From NCBI GenBank assembly GCA_937980205.1, contig CALJKW010000055.1, positions 496,001 to 560,000 of the forward strand: a DNA stretch of 64,000 bases, given 5' to 3'. This document shows, piece by piece, positions 41,415 to 49,183 of the stretch. Position numbers and translations under genes: made by a program. Positions within the stretch are counted from its first letter, which is position 1, and each line of letters starts with the position of its first letter. This DNA comes from an uncultured Myxococcales bacterium (GTDB lineage Bacteria > Myxococcota > Myxococcia > Myxococcales > Myxococcaceae). The notes under the pieces are model-generated. The model worked only from the letters and a program-made list of their open reading frames with translations, had not been told where the DNA came from and did no database searches.

Positions 41415-42082
41415 GCGGGCACCACCTCGAGCGCCTGCTGCAGCGCCGCGGCGACGCTCTCGCGCAGCGGGCTCTCCTCGAAGACGGCGCTCAACACGAG
41501 CAGCAGCTTCCGCTCGCGACCCGCCGCCGAGCGGCGGCCGTAGAAGCCGTCCATGAACCTCGCGTACGCGGCGAACAGATCCGTCCGGTCGAGCGCGGCG
41601 GCGTCGGCGAGGTACGAGAGGTGATCGTCGACGTCCTCGAAGTCGGCGTCGGGCAGCCGATCGCGGACGGCCCGCGACAGCGCAGCGGCCCAAAGCTGCA
41701 GCGCGCGGCCGGGGCCCTCGGTGTAGACCAGCGCCTCGCGCGCGACCTGCAACAGCTCGACGGCCGCGCCGCTGTTCGGCACCTCGCTCTTCACGATGGC
41801 CTGCAGGTGCTCGAAGTTCTGATCGAGGTGCCGGGTGCACAGGCCGCGCGTGGTGAGCACCGGCTGCAGCCAGCGGGCGTACCGGCGCAGGACGTCGGGC
41901 TCGCGCGCCGAGAGCGCCTCGATGAGGTAGCTGACGTGGTGGTTGCCGTCCTCGTCGGAGTGGTGGCGGCCGCGATCTCCGAAGCGCTCGCTCCAGAACG
42001 GGCGGCGGTACATCTCGTCGATCGCGCGACGGGAGAGGGCCGCCTTGCGCTCGAGGAGCTGGCCGACCAGGACCTCAATCAT
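41411..42082 (-). CDS. Globin-like helical protein of bilin operon
   Basis: This 223-residue, all-helical protein has no close family I can name from sequence alone. Its size and context fit the bilin biosynthesis-associated globins described beside bilin reductases in other heterotrophs. Residues 79-94 (RGLCTRHLDQNFEHLQ) place Cys82-x-Arg84 and Asp87 where phycobiliproteins carry the chromophore Cys84-x-Arg-Asp. The N-terminal part has a Y-R-R-P-F-W motif at 25-30 and a His/Asp cluster at 40-49. His85 or His92 could instead be a heme ligand. ATG overlaps the B12 gene stop (ATGA), and its own stop overlaps the reductase start. Confidence 0.7.
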   Translation of the reverse strand: MIEVLVGQLLERKAALSRRAIDEMYRRPFWSERFGDRGRHHSDEDGNHHVSYLIEALSAREPDVLRRYARWLQPVLTTRGLCTRHLDQNFEHLQAIVKSEVPNSGAAVELLQVAREALVYTEGPGRALQLWAAALSRAVRDRLPDADFEDVDDHLSYLADAAALDRTDLFAAYARFMDGFYGRRSAAGRERKLLLVLSAVFEESPLRESVAAALQQALEVVPA

Positions 42083-42738
42083 GGCTCGACTCCCAGCAGG
42101 CGGTGCGCGGCGAGGACGAGCTGCTGCGCGTCGTCGGCGTTGGCGTCGGCATTCAGCTCCGAGCAGAGCCCCGGCGCGAACTTGCAGGCGCCGCCCCCGA
42201 CCGCGATCTTGAGGTTCGGCATTCGCTCGCGGACGGCTGCGACCGCGTTGCGCGCCGACGGCACGTTGAAGCTCATCGTGACCGACAGCGCGAGCAGATC
42301 CGGAGGGCGCTCGGCGAGCAGGCGGCAGAGGTGCGTCGTCGGCACGCTCGCCCCCAGGTAGACGACGTCGTAGCCGGCGAGGTCGAGCGTGTCGGCGACG
42401 AGGCGCGCCGGGAAGTCGTGCAGCTCGCCTTCGACGCACGCGATGACCACGGTCTTGCCGATGCGCTTCTGGGACGGCGCGTGCTGGTAGAGGTGCGCGA
42501 GCGCGACCTGCGAGATGGCGGTCGCGATGTGCTCGTCCGCGACGCTGATGCGGTTCTGCTGCCAGAGCCTCCCGATCTCGGCCTGGGCCGCGGCGATGAC
42601 GTCGTGGCAGAGCTGCGCGACCGAGGCGCCGGCGTTCAAGCCCTCTTCGACGAGCAGGCGCAGCGCTTCGCGGCGGCGGCCCGAGAGCTGCGCGGCGAGG
42701 TACCGCTGCTCGAGCGCGTCGAGCTCAAGCGGCGACAT
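42079..42738 (-). CDS. Cobalamin-binding protein, CarH-like sensor domain without HTH
   Basis: The protein has 219 residues. The N-terminal four-helix B12-binding cap (about 1-88) contains W59-x9-E69-H70, the spacing found in CarH/LitR photoreceptors, where these residues contact adenosylcobalamin. The C-terminal Rossmann-like domain (about 95-219) has E105-L-H107, with His107 the expected lower cobalt ligand (the usual ExHxxG has Pro at the last position). It also has LSVTMS and VGGGA loops. No DNA-binding domain precedes it. It may sense light or B12 and signal by protein contact. ATG at 42738 overlaps the heme oxygenase 3' end by 14 bases. Confidence 0.85.
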   Translation of the reverse strand: MSPLELDALEQRYLAAQLSGRRREALRLLVEEGLNAGASVAQLCHDVIAAAQAEIGRLWQQNRISVADEHIATAISQVALAHLYQHAPSQKRIGKTVVIACVEGELHDFPARLVADTLDLAGYDVVYLGASVPTTHLCRLLAERPPDLLALSVTMSFNVPSARNAVAAVRERMPNLKIAVGGGACKFAPGLCSELNADANADDAQQLVLAAHRLLGVEP

Positions 42739-43291
42739 GGGCACCCCGCGTGGGCTCGAGCCAGCCCCTGAGGCACCGGAACGTTTCACACGCCGCGGCG
42801 ACCGCCTGGTCGGGGTCGGGAGCGGCTTCGAGGGTCTCGCCGAGGCTGCGCCACATCGCGTCGGTGCGCGGGCCGTAGCAGGCGAGGTAGGCGGTGGCGC
42901 CGTCGAGCTCCGGCAAGCGGTCGGCCAGCCGGTTGCGGACCAGGCGCCCACCGAGCGTCGCGCCCTCGGTGACGTAGAGAGCACCGAGCGCCTGCGAGAG
43001 CGTCTCGACCGCGGGCAGCGCGGCGCAGCGTGGAAGCGCGGCGGCGGCGACGCCGAGCACCTCGAGATCGGCGGCGAGCAGCGGGGCCTTGAGGCGCGGC
43101 GAGAGTGAGAACCCGTCGGGCCACTCGGCGCGGCGCGAGAGCTGCTGCTCGAGGGGCTCGAAGAAGCCGTAGAGCGCCGCCAGGTACGCGCGGTAGTCGC
43201 CCGCGGAGAAGCCGTCGTCCATCACGCGCACTGCACGCTCGACGTCGCGATGTAGCGAGACCGTCTCGTTTTTCAATCGGCGGACGAGCAT
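42725..43291 (-). CDS. Biliverdin-forming heme oxygenase
   Basis: This 188-residue enzyme opens heme to biliverdin IX, CO and iron. The proximal ligand is His14 in ETVSLHRDVE. The distal-helix segment GALYVTEGATLGGRLV (about 89-104) matches the bacterial BphO type. I chose the ATG at 43291; a GTG at 43324 adds 11 residues, and neither has a strong ribosome binding site. It is the first gene of the bilin block, 77 bases after cinA, and supplies the substrate for the bilin reductase three genes on. An iron-acquisition heme oxygenase is less likely given this context. Confidence 0.88.
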   Translation of the reverse strand: MLVRRLKNETVSLHRDVERAVRVMDDGFSAGDYRAYLAALYGFFEPLEQQLSRRAEWPDGFSLSPRLKAPLLAADLEVLGVAAAALPRCAALPAVETLSQALGALYVTEGATLGGRLVRNRLADRLPELDGATAYLACYGPRTDAMWRSLGETLEAAPDPDQAVAAACETFRCLRGWLEPTRGAHVAA

Positions 43292-43351
43292 GGCGGCAGA
43301 GACATGAGCGATTAAAACCGCCACGGCCCGCCATCAATCGACAATGTCCGC

Positions 43352-43367
43352 GTTACCCGCGCGTAAC
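43352..43367. promoter_or_regulatory. Candidate operator dyad upstream of heme oxygenase
   Basis: GTTACCCGCGCGTAAC is a 16-bp dyad with GTTAC/GTAAC arms and one mismatched pair in the centre. It lies 61-76 bases upstream of the ATG, in the only sizeable gap of the run between recG and the kinases. It may bind a regulator of the bilin operon. The stem is too short for a convincing terminator of cinA. Confidence 0.4.
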
Positions 43368-43368
43368 G

Positions 43369-44100
43369 TCACTCGCGGCGCAGGATGCTCCCGTTCGGAA
43401 GCACCTGCTCGAGGCGCTTCACGGCTTCGGCCACCGGCTGAAGGCTCGCGTGCTCGATGGTGACCTTCACCTTGAAGCCGGAGCCCTCGTCGAAGCTCGG
43501 GTACGAGCCGATCGCGACGTGCGGCATCGCGAGGGCGACCTGGTCGAGGGCGCGCGCGATCTCGGGCTCGCTGGCCGAGAGGTAGAGCACGGACATCGCC
43601 AGCGGAGACGCCGGCAGCCGCGCGAGCACGGTCTCGAGCTGCATGCGGAACAGCTGCGGCACGCCCGGCAGCATGAAGATGCCGTCGCAGGTGAGCACGG
43701 GGTAGCGCATGCCCTCTTGCGACCAGAGCTCGCTGCCCTCGGGAGCGTCGGCGAGCCGCAGGGCCTCGGGCGTGACGCGGTCTCCGTAGTGCTCTTTGAC
43801 GAGCTGCTCGATCTCCAAGAGCCGCACGACGCGGCGGCCGAGCGCCAGCGCGACCGCGCGGACGGTGACGTCGTCGTGCGTGGGGCCGACGCCGCCGCTG
43901 GTGACGATCCACTTCGCGCGGCGCTTGAGCAGCTGCAGGGCCTCGACGATGGAGTCGACGTCGTCGGGGACGACCGCGAGCGCGGCGAGCGGCACGCCGT
44001 GCTCGCGCAGGCGCTTGGTGAGCCAGGTGCCGTTCGCCTCGGTGACCTTCGCGGTGAGGACCTCGTTGCCGATGATGAGGCCCGCAGCCTTGCCGCTCAT
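43369..44100 (-). CDS. CinA N-terminal (molybdopterin-binding-like) domain protein
   Basis: The 243-residue protein contains only the MoaB/MogA-like domain of CinA: GLIIGNEVLTAKV at the start, TSGGVGPTHDDVT for substrate binding, and MLPGVPQLFRMQ. The nicotinamide-mononucleotide deamidase domain of full-length CinA (about 400 residues) is absent. Its role is therefore uncertain; such proteins may be nucleotide pyrophosphatases. Start ATG overlaps the upstream stop (ATGA). Confidence 0.88.
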   Translation of the reverse strand: MSGKAAGLIIGNEVLTAKVTEANGTWLTKRLREHGVPLAALAVVPDDVDSIVEALQLLKRRAKWIVTSGGVGPTHDDVTVRAVALALGRRVVRLLEIEQLVKEHYGDRVTPEALRLADAPEGSELWSQEGMRYPVLTCDGIFMLPGVPQLFRMQLETVLARLPASPLAMSVLYLSASEPEIARALDQVALAMPHVAIGSYPSFDEGSGFKVKVTIEHASLQPVAEAVKRLEQVLPNGSILRRE

Positions 44101-44423
44101 CTGGGCAGCAGCGTGTTCGGGTCGTCGAGGCCGAGCGTCTGCCGCAGCGCGCGCAGCTCGGCGAACTGCGCGTCTTCGACCTGCATCGCGCGGCGGCCGA
44201 GGCCCCAGCGGATGAAGCCGTGCGTGATCATGACGAGCGCGACGATGACGGCGGCGCCGAACAGGGGCAGCTGGGTGAGCTCGTAGTCCCAGAAGATGCG
44301 GGCCGCCGTGCACGCCGACACCATGCCGACGAGCAGCGAGACCGCCGCGTGCGCGAGGTGGAAGATGCTGCGGCGAGCGGAGAGCTCCTGCTGCAGGGCG
44401 GCCAGGCGGGACGGATCGGTCAT
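44097..44423 (-). CDS. Small two-helix membrane protein
   Basis: This 108-residue protein starts at ATG 44423 (MTDPSRLAALQ). Two transmembrane helices lie at about residues 22-43 and 53-75, flanked by a helical N terminus and an acidic C terminus ending in LGLDDPNTLLPR. No family recognised. It is coupled by ATGA overlap to the cinA-like gene. A longer frame to 44462 is open but unsupported. Confidence 0.68.
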   Translation of the reverse strand: MTDPSRLAALQQELSARRSIFHLAHAAVSLLVGMVSACTAARIFWDYELTQLPLFGAAVIVALVMITHGFIRWGLGRRAMQVEDAQFAELRALRQTLGLDDPNTLLPR

Positions 44424-44458
44424 GCGCGGCGCGCTCTTAAACGGGTGGGCCGCCCGCT

Positions 44459-45022
44459 TCAAGTCTCAGGCGCAGCCACGACGCGGCCGCATTCCTTGCA
44501 GCGCTCGCCGACCGGCCCCGGCGCGCCGCACGCGCGGCAGCGGACCCACTCGGCCTGCGGAGCCGCCGCCTGCGTCTGCAGCGCCTTCGGCAGCTTCATG
44601 CCGCAGCGCTCGCAGAGGGTGCCGGTCGCCTGCACGTTGCGGCAGTAGCGGCAGACCACCTGCCCGGTCGGGGCCGCGGTGCGGACGCCGTCGTCGGGCG
44701 CGCGATCCTGCGCGAGGTCGGCGACGCGCTCGACGGGGACCTCGCCGACCGGCGCCGCGCGAGACGTCTCGAGGTCGGGCGTGAGCTCGGGCGCCACCTC
44801 GACCTTGCCGAAGGCGTTCTGCTCGAGCTCGGAGAAGCGCTCGACCGCGACGTCTCCGACCTGGCGTTCGGGGAGCGTGGTCTCGAGGCCCTCGACGCGC
44901 TGAACGGCGACCGGCGGCGGCGGGACGCTGCCCAGGCCCGCGAGCGCGGAGAGATCTTTGCCGCAGACCTCGCACTCGAGGCCGACCTGTTGCTGGTGCT
45001 CGCAGACGGGACAGACGGTCAT
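44459..45022 (-). CDS. Zinc-ribbon protein
   Basis: This 187-residue protein has three zinc-ribbon units: CPVCEHQQQVGLECEVC at the N terminus, CRYCRNVQATGTLCERC at about 130-146, and CRACGAPGPVGERCKEC at about 166-182. An acidic, Val/Glu-rich linker separates the first from the rest. No transmembrane segment. It lies 11 bases after recG. Such multi-ribbon proteins may act as protein-interaction adaptors; the function is unknown. Confidence 0.75.
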   Translation of the reverse strand: MTVCPVCEHQQQVGLECEVCGKDLSALAGLGSVPPPPVAVQRVEGLETTLPERQVGDVAVERFSELEQNAFGKVEVAPELTPDLETSRAAPVGEVPVERVADLAQDRAPDDGVRTAAPTGQVVCRYCRNVQATGTLCERCGMKLPKALQTQAAAPQAEWVRCRACGAPGPVGERCKECGRVVAAPET

Positions 45023-45033
45023 CGACGGCGAGC

Positions 45034-47529
45034 TTAGCCGACCCTCGCCAGCTTGAGCCGGCCCTCCCACCGCTCTTCCAGCGCGCGCACCAGCGGCGCG
45101 TGCTCGGGCCGCTCGAGGCGGGGGTCTCTCGACACGATCGCGCGGGCCTCGTCCTGCGCCGCGCCGAGCAGCGCCTGATCGCGCGACAGGTTCGCGACGG
45201 CGAGCTCGGGCACGCCGGACTGCCGCGTACCGAGGAACTCGCCGGGGCCGCGCAGCTCGAGATCCCGCTCGGCGATCACGAAGCCGTCGTTGCTCTCCTC
45301 CATCACCTCGAGCCGCGCCTTCGCCTCCTGCGACTTCGCGTAGCCGGTCATCAGGAAGCAGAACGATCGCGCGGCGCCGCGCCCTACCCGCCCGCGCAGC
45401 TGGTGCAGCTGCGACAGGCCGAAGCGCTCGGCCGACTCGATCAGCATCACCGACGCGTTCGGCACGTCGACGCCGACCTCGACGACCGTGGTGCAGACGA
45501 GGATGTCGAGGTGCTTCGCGCGGAACGCGGTCATCACCTCGTCCTTCTCCGCGTTCTTCATGCGGCCGTGCAGCAGCCCCACCTTTGCCTTCGGGAAGAT
45601 CTTCGCAAGCTCCGCCGCGCCCTTCGTCGCGTCGGCGAGGTCGACCTTCTCGCTCTCCTCGACCAGCGGGTACACGACGTAGGCCTGGTGCCCCTTGTCG
45701 AGCTCGGCCTGCACCTGCTCGTACGCGCGCGGCCGCGCCTTGTCGACGAACACGCGGGTGACGATCGGCGTTCGCCCCGGCGGCAGCTCGTCGATGATCG
45801 ACACGTCGAGATCTCCGTAGAGCGTCATCGCCAGCGTCCGCGGAATCGGCGTCGCCGTCATCACCAGCACGTCGGGCCTGAGGCCCTTGTCCATCAGCGC
45901 GTGCCGCTGGATGACGCCGAAGCGGTGCTGCTCGTCGATCACCACGAGGCCGAGCCGCGCGAACTCGACGCTCTCTTCGATGAGCGCGTGCGTGCCCACC
46001 GCGACGTGCAGGAAGCCCTCGCGCAGCGCGGCGCGCTGCTCGCGGCGCTCCTTCGCGGTGCCGCCGCCGGTGATGAGCGCCACGCGGGCGCCGAGCGGCT
46101 GGAGGATGCGGCCGAAGTTCTGGTGATGCTGCTCGGCGAGGATCTCCGTGGGAGCCATCACCGCGACCTGGTACCCGTCCTGCAGCGCGAGCGCGGCGGC
46201 GACCATCGCGACGGCGGTCTTGCCGCTGCCGACGTCCCCCTGCACGAGGCGGTTCATCGGCTCGGGGCGGCCCATGTCGCGCGCGATCTGCTGCACCACG
46301 CGGCCCTGCGCTCCGGTGAGCTGGAACGGCAAGAGCGCCTTCGCCTTCTCGATGCGCGCGTCGGAGGCGTCGAACGCGATGCCCGGCTGCACCTTCACGC
46401 CCTGGCGCCGCAGCGCCATGCCGAGCTGCAGGAAGAACAGCTCGTCGAACGCGAGCCGCTTGTGCGCCGGAGACTGGTGCGCGTCGAGCTTCGCGATGTC
46501 GTCGTCGTCGGGGGGAAAGTGGATGCGCTGAATCGCGTCGCCCAGCGGCAGCAGCCCCATGCGCTCGCGCACGTCTGCGGGCAGCGCGTCTTCCAGCGAC
46601 TGGCCGAAGCGCTCGGCGATGCGGAAGGCGAGCTCGCGGACGCCGCGCTGCTCGAAGCGCTCGAAGCCCGGGTACACCGGCACGATGCGGTTGAAGTGCA
46701 CCGACGACGACTCGACGTCGATGGCGGGCTCGACCTCGGGGTGGGCGATCTCCCAGCCGCCGTGCCAGTTGCGAACCTCTCCGCTGACGATGAGGCGCTT
46801 GCCGACGGGGAACTTCGCCTTCAGCCACGGGCCGGTCTGGAAGTACGTGACGGCGATGGTGCCGGTGCCGTCGCCGAGCACGGCGCGGAAGGTCTTCCTG
46901 CCCTTGCCGAAGCTCTCCTTCGCCTCGCGGACCTCGGCGACGATCGTGCCGCGCTCGCCGGCCACGAGCTGGATGATCTTCTTCATCCGCCGGCGGTCCT
47001 CGTAGACGCGGGGCAAGAGGAAGAGCACGTCGCCGGCGCGGCGAATGCCCTTCTTGTTCAGCAGCCCGATGAGCCGCGGGTTGAGGCGCAGGCCGACGTC
47101 CTTCAGCGGCGTCGACAGCGGGCCGGCCGCGGGCGCGATCGACAGCAGCTTCGCCGGCGCCTCTTCCACCGTCATCGGCTTCGACTTCGAGCGGCGCTTC
47201 TCGGGCTGCGCCGGAGGCAGCGGCTCGACCTCGACCTTCGGCGGAGCGACCGGCTGAAAACCCACCGGCAGCCCCAGCGCCGCCAGCGTCTGGCCGATGC
47301 GGGTGATCGACGCCTTGCGGGTCGCCTCGTCGGCGTCGTCGACGCGGGCCACCTCGGCCTCGAGCACTTTGAGGGCCGCGTCGTCGACGCCTTCCGCGCG
47401 CGCCTTCGAGATCGCGCCGGAGAGCACGGACGCGAGGCCCTTCAACGACGAGAGGTTCGCGAAGTCCTTCGCGGAGGCGTACCTGATCGGCGCGATCAGC
47501 GCGACCAGTGCTCCGCTATTCGTCGACAT
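45034..47529 (-). CDS. recG: ATP-dependent DNA helicase RecG
   Basis: This 831-residue helicase regresses stalled forks and branch-migrates recombination intermediates. The wedge/OB domain is at about 190-290. Helicase motif I (GDVGSGKTAVAM), the DEQHRFGV box, TATPIPRTLAMTLYGD, and the RecG-specific QLRGRVGRG and FLGTRQSG motifs are all intact. Compared with the usual 690-700 residues it has an N-terminal extension of about 130, helical then Pro/Lys-rich. The ATG overlaps the greA 3' end by 14 bases. Confidence 0.95.
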   Translation of the reverse strand: MSTNSGALVALIAPIRYASAKDFANLSSLKGLASVLSGAISKARAEGVDDAALKVLEAEVARVDDADEATRKASITRIGQTLAALGLPVGFQPVAPPKVEVEPLPPAQPEKRRSKSKPMTVEEAPAKLLSIAPAAGPLSTPLKDVGLRLNPRLIGLLNKKGIRRAGDVLFLLPRVYEDRRRMKKIIQLVAGERGTIVAEVREAKESFGKGRKTFRAVLGDGTGTIAVTYFQTGPWLKAKFPVGKRLIVSGEVRNWHGGWEIAHPEVEPAIDVESSSVHFNRIVPVYPGFERFEQRGVRELAFRIAERFGQSLEDALPADVRERMGLLPLGDAIQRIHFPPDDDDIAKLDAHQSPAHKRLAFDELFFLQLGMALRRQGVKVQPGIAFDASDARIEKAKALLPFQLTGAQGRVVQQIARDMGRPEPMNRLVQGDVGSGKTAVAMVAAALALQDGYQVAVMAPTEILAEQHHQNFGRILQPLGARVALITGGGTAKERREQRAALREGFLHVAVGTHALIEESVEFARLGLVVIDEQHRFGVIQRHALMDKGLRPDVLVMTATPIPRTLAMTLYGDLDVSIIDELPPGRTPIVTRVFVDKARPRAYEQVQAELDKGHQAYVVYPLVEESEKVDLADATKGAAELAKIFPKAKVGLLHGRMKNAEKDEVMTAFRAKHLDILVCTTVVEVGVDVPNASVMLIESAERFGLSQLHQLRGRVGRGAARSFCFLMTGYAKSQEAKARLEVMEESNDGFVIAERDLELRGPGEFLGTRQSGVPELAVANLSRDQALLGAAQDEARAIVSRDPRLERPEHAPLVRALEERWEGRLKLARVG

Positions 47530-48004
47530 CCTCGAACTTCACGGAGACGATCTCGTACTCGCGCGCGCCGCCGGGGCTCTGCACGGTCGCGGTGTCGCCG
47601 ACCTTCTTGCCGACGAGCCCGCGCGCCACGGGAGACGTGATCGAGATCCACCGCTTCTTCAGATCCGCCTCGTACTCGCCGACGAGCCGGTAGCTGACCT
47701 TCTTCTCGTTCTCCGTGTCCATCAGCTCGACGGTGGCGCCGAAGACGACCTTGTCGCTGCCCTTGAACTTCGAGACGTCGATGACCTCGGCCCGGGCGAT
47801 CCACCCGTTGATGTCCATGATGCGGCCTTCGATGTGGCTCTGCTTCTCTTTGGCCGCGTGGTACTCGGCGTTCTCGCGCAGGTCGCCGTGGGCACGAGCG
47901 ACTTCGATCTCGGCGCTGATGCGCGGGCGCTCCACCGACTGAAGGTGCTTGAGCTCCTCTTTCATCTTGCGGAGACCGGCTGCGGTGATCGGGTAGTCCG
48001 ACAT
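47516..48004 (-). CDS. greA: Transcript cleavage factor GreA
   Basis: This 162-residue protein rescues backtracked RNA polymerase by stimulating transcript cleavage. The N-terminal coiled coil (about 1-75) ends in the tip motif ARAHGDLRENAEYHAAKE with the catalytic Asp and Glu. The C-terminal FKBP-like domain includes SPVARGLVGKKVGD. The GreA/GreB split cannot be made with certainty; the moderate charge suggests GreA. It is the first gene of the run that leads through recG to the bilin operon. It is divergent from the FHA genes. Confidence 0.92.
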   Translation of the reverse strand: MSDYPITAAGLRKMKEELKHLQSVERPRISAEIEVARAHGDLRENAEYHAAKEKQSHIEGRIMDINGWIARAEVIDVSKFKGSDKVVFGATVELMDTENEKKVSYRLVGEYEADLKKRWISITSPVARGLVGKKVGDTATVQSPGGAREYEIVSVKFEDVDE

Positions 48005-48056
48005 GAGGCGCGCCACCGTAGCGAAGGTGGGTCCGGAAGGTCTAGCGTAGGTTTCC

Positions 48057-48581
48057 GTGCTTTCCGTGAAGGAGCTGCACCGCATCGCCGCGACGATGAA
48101 CGGCCCCGAGTTCGCGCGACAGCTCGGGCCCTTCGCGCTCGTGCAGAGGCCTCCCGATGCGCTCACGCAGCAGCGCTCGCTGCAGCTCGGCGCCAGGCGC
48201 ACCGTCGCCGTGAAGCGCTCCGAGCCGCAGGATGAGGTCTCGCTCTTGTTCCAGTTCGACGATCTCATGGTCGCCACCCTGCCGCCCGTGCAGGACGGAG
48301 AGGCCCTCACCGTCGGCCGCTCCCCCGACTGCGATCTCGTCATCGACGACCCCTCGGTGTCGAAGCACCACGCCACGCTCCAGTGGGACGACCGCTCGAA
48401 GCGCGTGCTCGTCGAAGATCAGAAGTCTTCCAACGGCACGCACCTCAACGGCGAGCAGCTGCACGTGAAGATGGGCGTGAAGGACGGCGACACGATCTCG
48501 TTCGGCGATGCACGTTTCTGCCTGCTGCTCACCGAGACGTTGTATTTGAAGCTCACGACCGGCCGCTTTCGCGCCGGCTGA
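48057..48581 (+). CDS. FHA-domain protein, copy 1
   Basis: This 174-residue protein starts at a GTG. The N-terminal helical part (about 1-65) begins LSVKELHRIAATM. The FHA domain (about 70-165) has the canonical phosphothreonine-binding residues: GRSPDCDLVIDD, SVSKHHATL (Ser and His) and SSNGTHLNG (Asn). It should read Thr phosphorylation by a Ser/Thr kinase. The next gene is a paralogue nine bases downstream. Confidence 0.88.
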   Translation: MLSVKELHRIAATMNGPEFARQLGPFALVQRPPDALTQQRSLQLGARRTVAVKRSEPQDEVSLLFQFDDLMVATLPPVQDGEALTVGRSPDCDLVIDDPSVSKHHATLQWDDRSKRVLVEDQKSSNGTHLNGEQLHVKMGVKDGDTISFGDARFCLLLTETLYLKLTTGRFRAG

Positions 48582-48589
48582 AGGACCCC

Positions 48590-49132
48590 ATGCTCTCGGT
48601 GAAGGATTTGAGGCAGCTCTCGGCGTCGATGAAGCCGGAGGCCTTTCGCAAGCAGCTCGGCCCGTTCGTGCTCATCCAGAAGCCCGAGGGCGTCGCGCCC
48701 GGTGAGACCGACAAGATGGGCCTGCCGGTCAACGTGCAGGGCACCCGCATCGTGAAGCCCGAGAAGGCGCAGGCCGCCGCGCTCGCCCTCGTGTTCCAGT
48801 TCGAGGATCTCGAGGTCGCCACCGTGCCGCCGCTCATGGGCATCGATCAGCTCACCGTCGGGCGCCAGCCCGACTGCGACCTCGTGCTCGATGATCCCTC
48901 GGTGTCGAAGACGCACGCCGTGCTGCGGTGGGACGCTGCCAACAAGCGCTGCTCCGTGCAGGACAGCGGCTCGACGAACGGGACCTTCTTGAACGCGTCG
49001 ATTCGCGTGCGCAAGGAGACGATCCTCCGCGATGGCGACATCATCTCGTTCGGTGAGGTGCAGTATTGGTATCTGCTCACCGAGACGCTCTATGCCCGGT
49101 TGCGGCAGCAGGGGTCGCACCGGGCGTTCTGA
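48590..49132 (+). CDS. FHA-domain protein, copy 2
   Basis: This 180-residue protein starts at ATG 48590, preceded by AAGGA four bases upstream. It shares the N-terminal pattern (LSVKDLRQLSASM, QLGPFVLIQKP) and the FHA domain with copy 1. The binding residues are GRQPDCDLVLDD, SVSKTHAVL and STNGTFLNA. The pair arose by tandem duplication and has diverged to perhaps half identity. No kinase or phosphatase gene is adjacent. Confidence 0.88.
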   Translation: MLSVKDLRQLSASMKPEAFRKQLGPFVLIQKPEGVAPGETDKMGLPVNVQGTRIVKPEKAQAAALALVFQFEDLEVATVPPLMGIDQLTVGRQPDCDLVLDDPSVSKTHAVLRWDAANKRCSVQDSGSTNGTFLNASIRVRKETILRDGDIISFGEVQYWYLLTETLYARLRQQGSHRAF

Positions 49133-49183
49133 GCCCCTGGCTCTGCGTCAGCTCTGACCGTCGCAGCGCGTCACCCTCGCGCT

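Noticed and set aside
43369..44100. Competence operon linking cinA-like and comEA genes
   Set aside because: They lie 17 kb apart in separate transcription units, and this CinA lacks the C-terminal domain.
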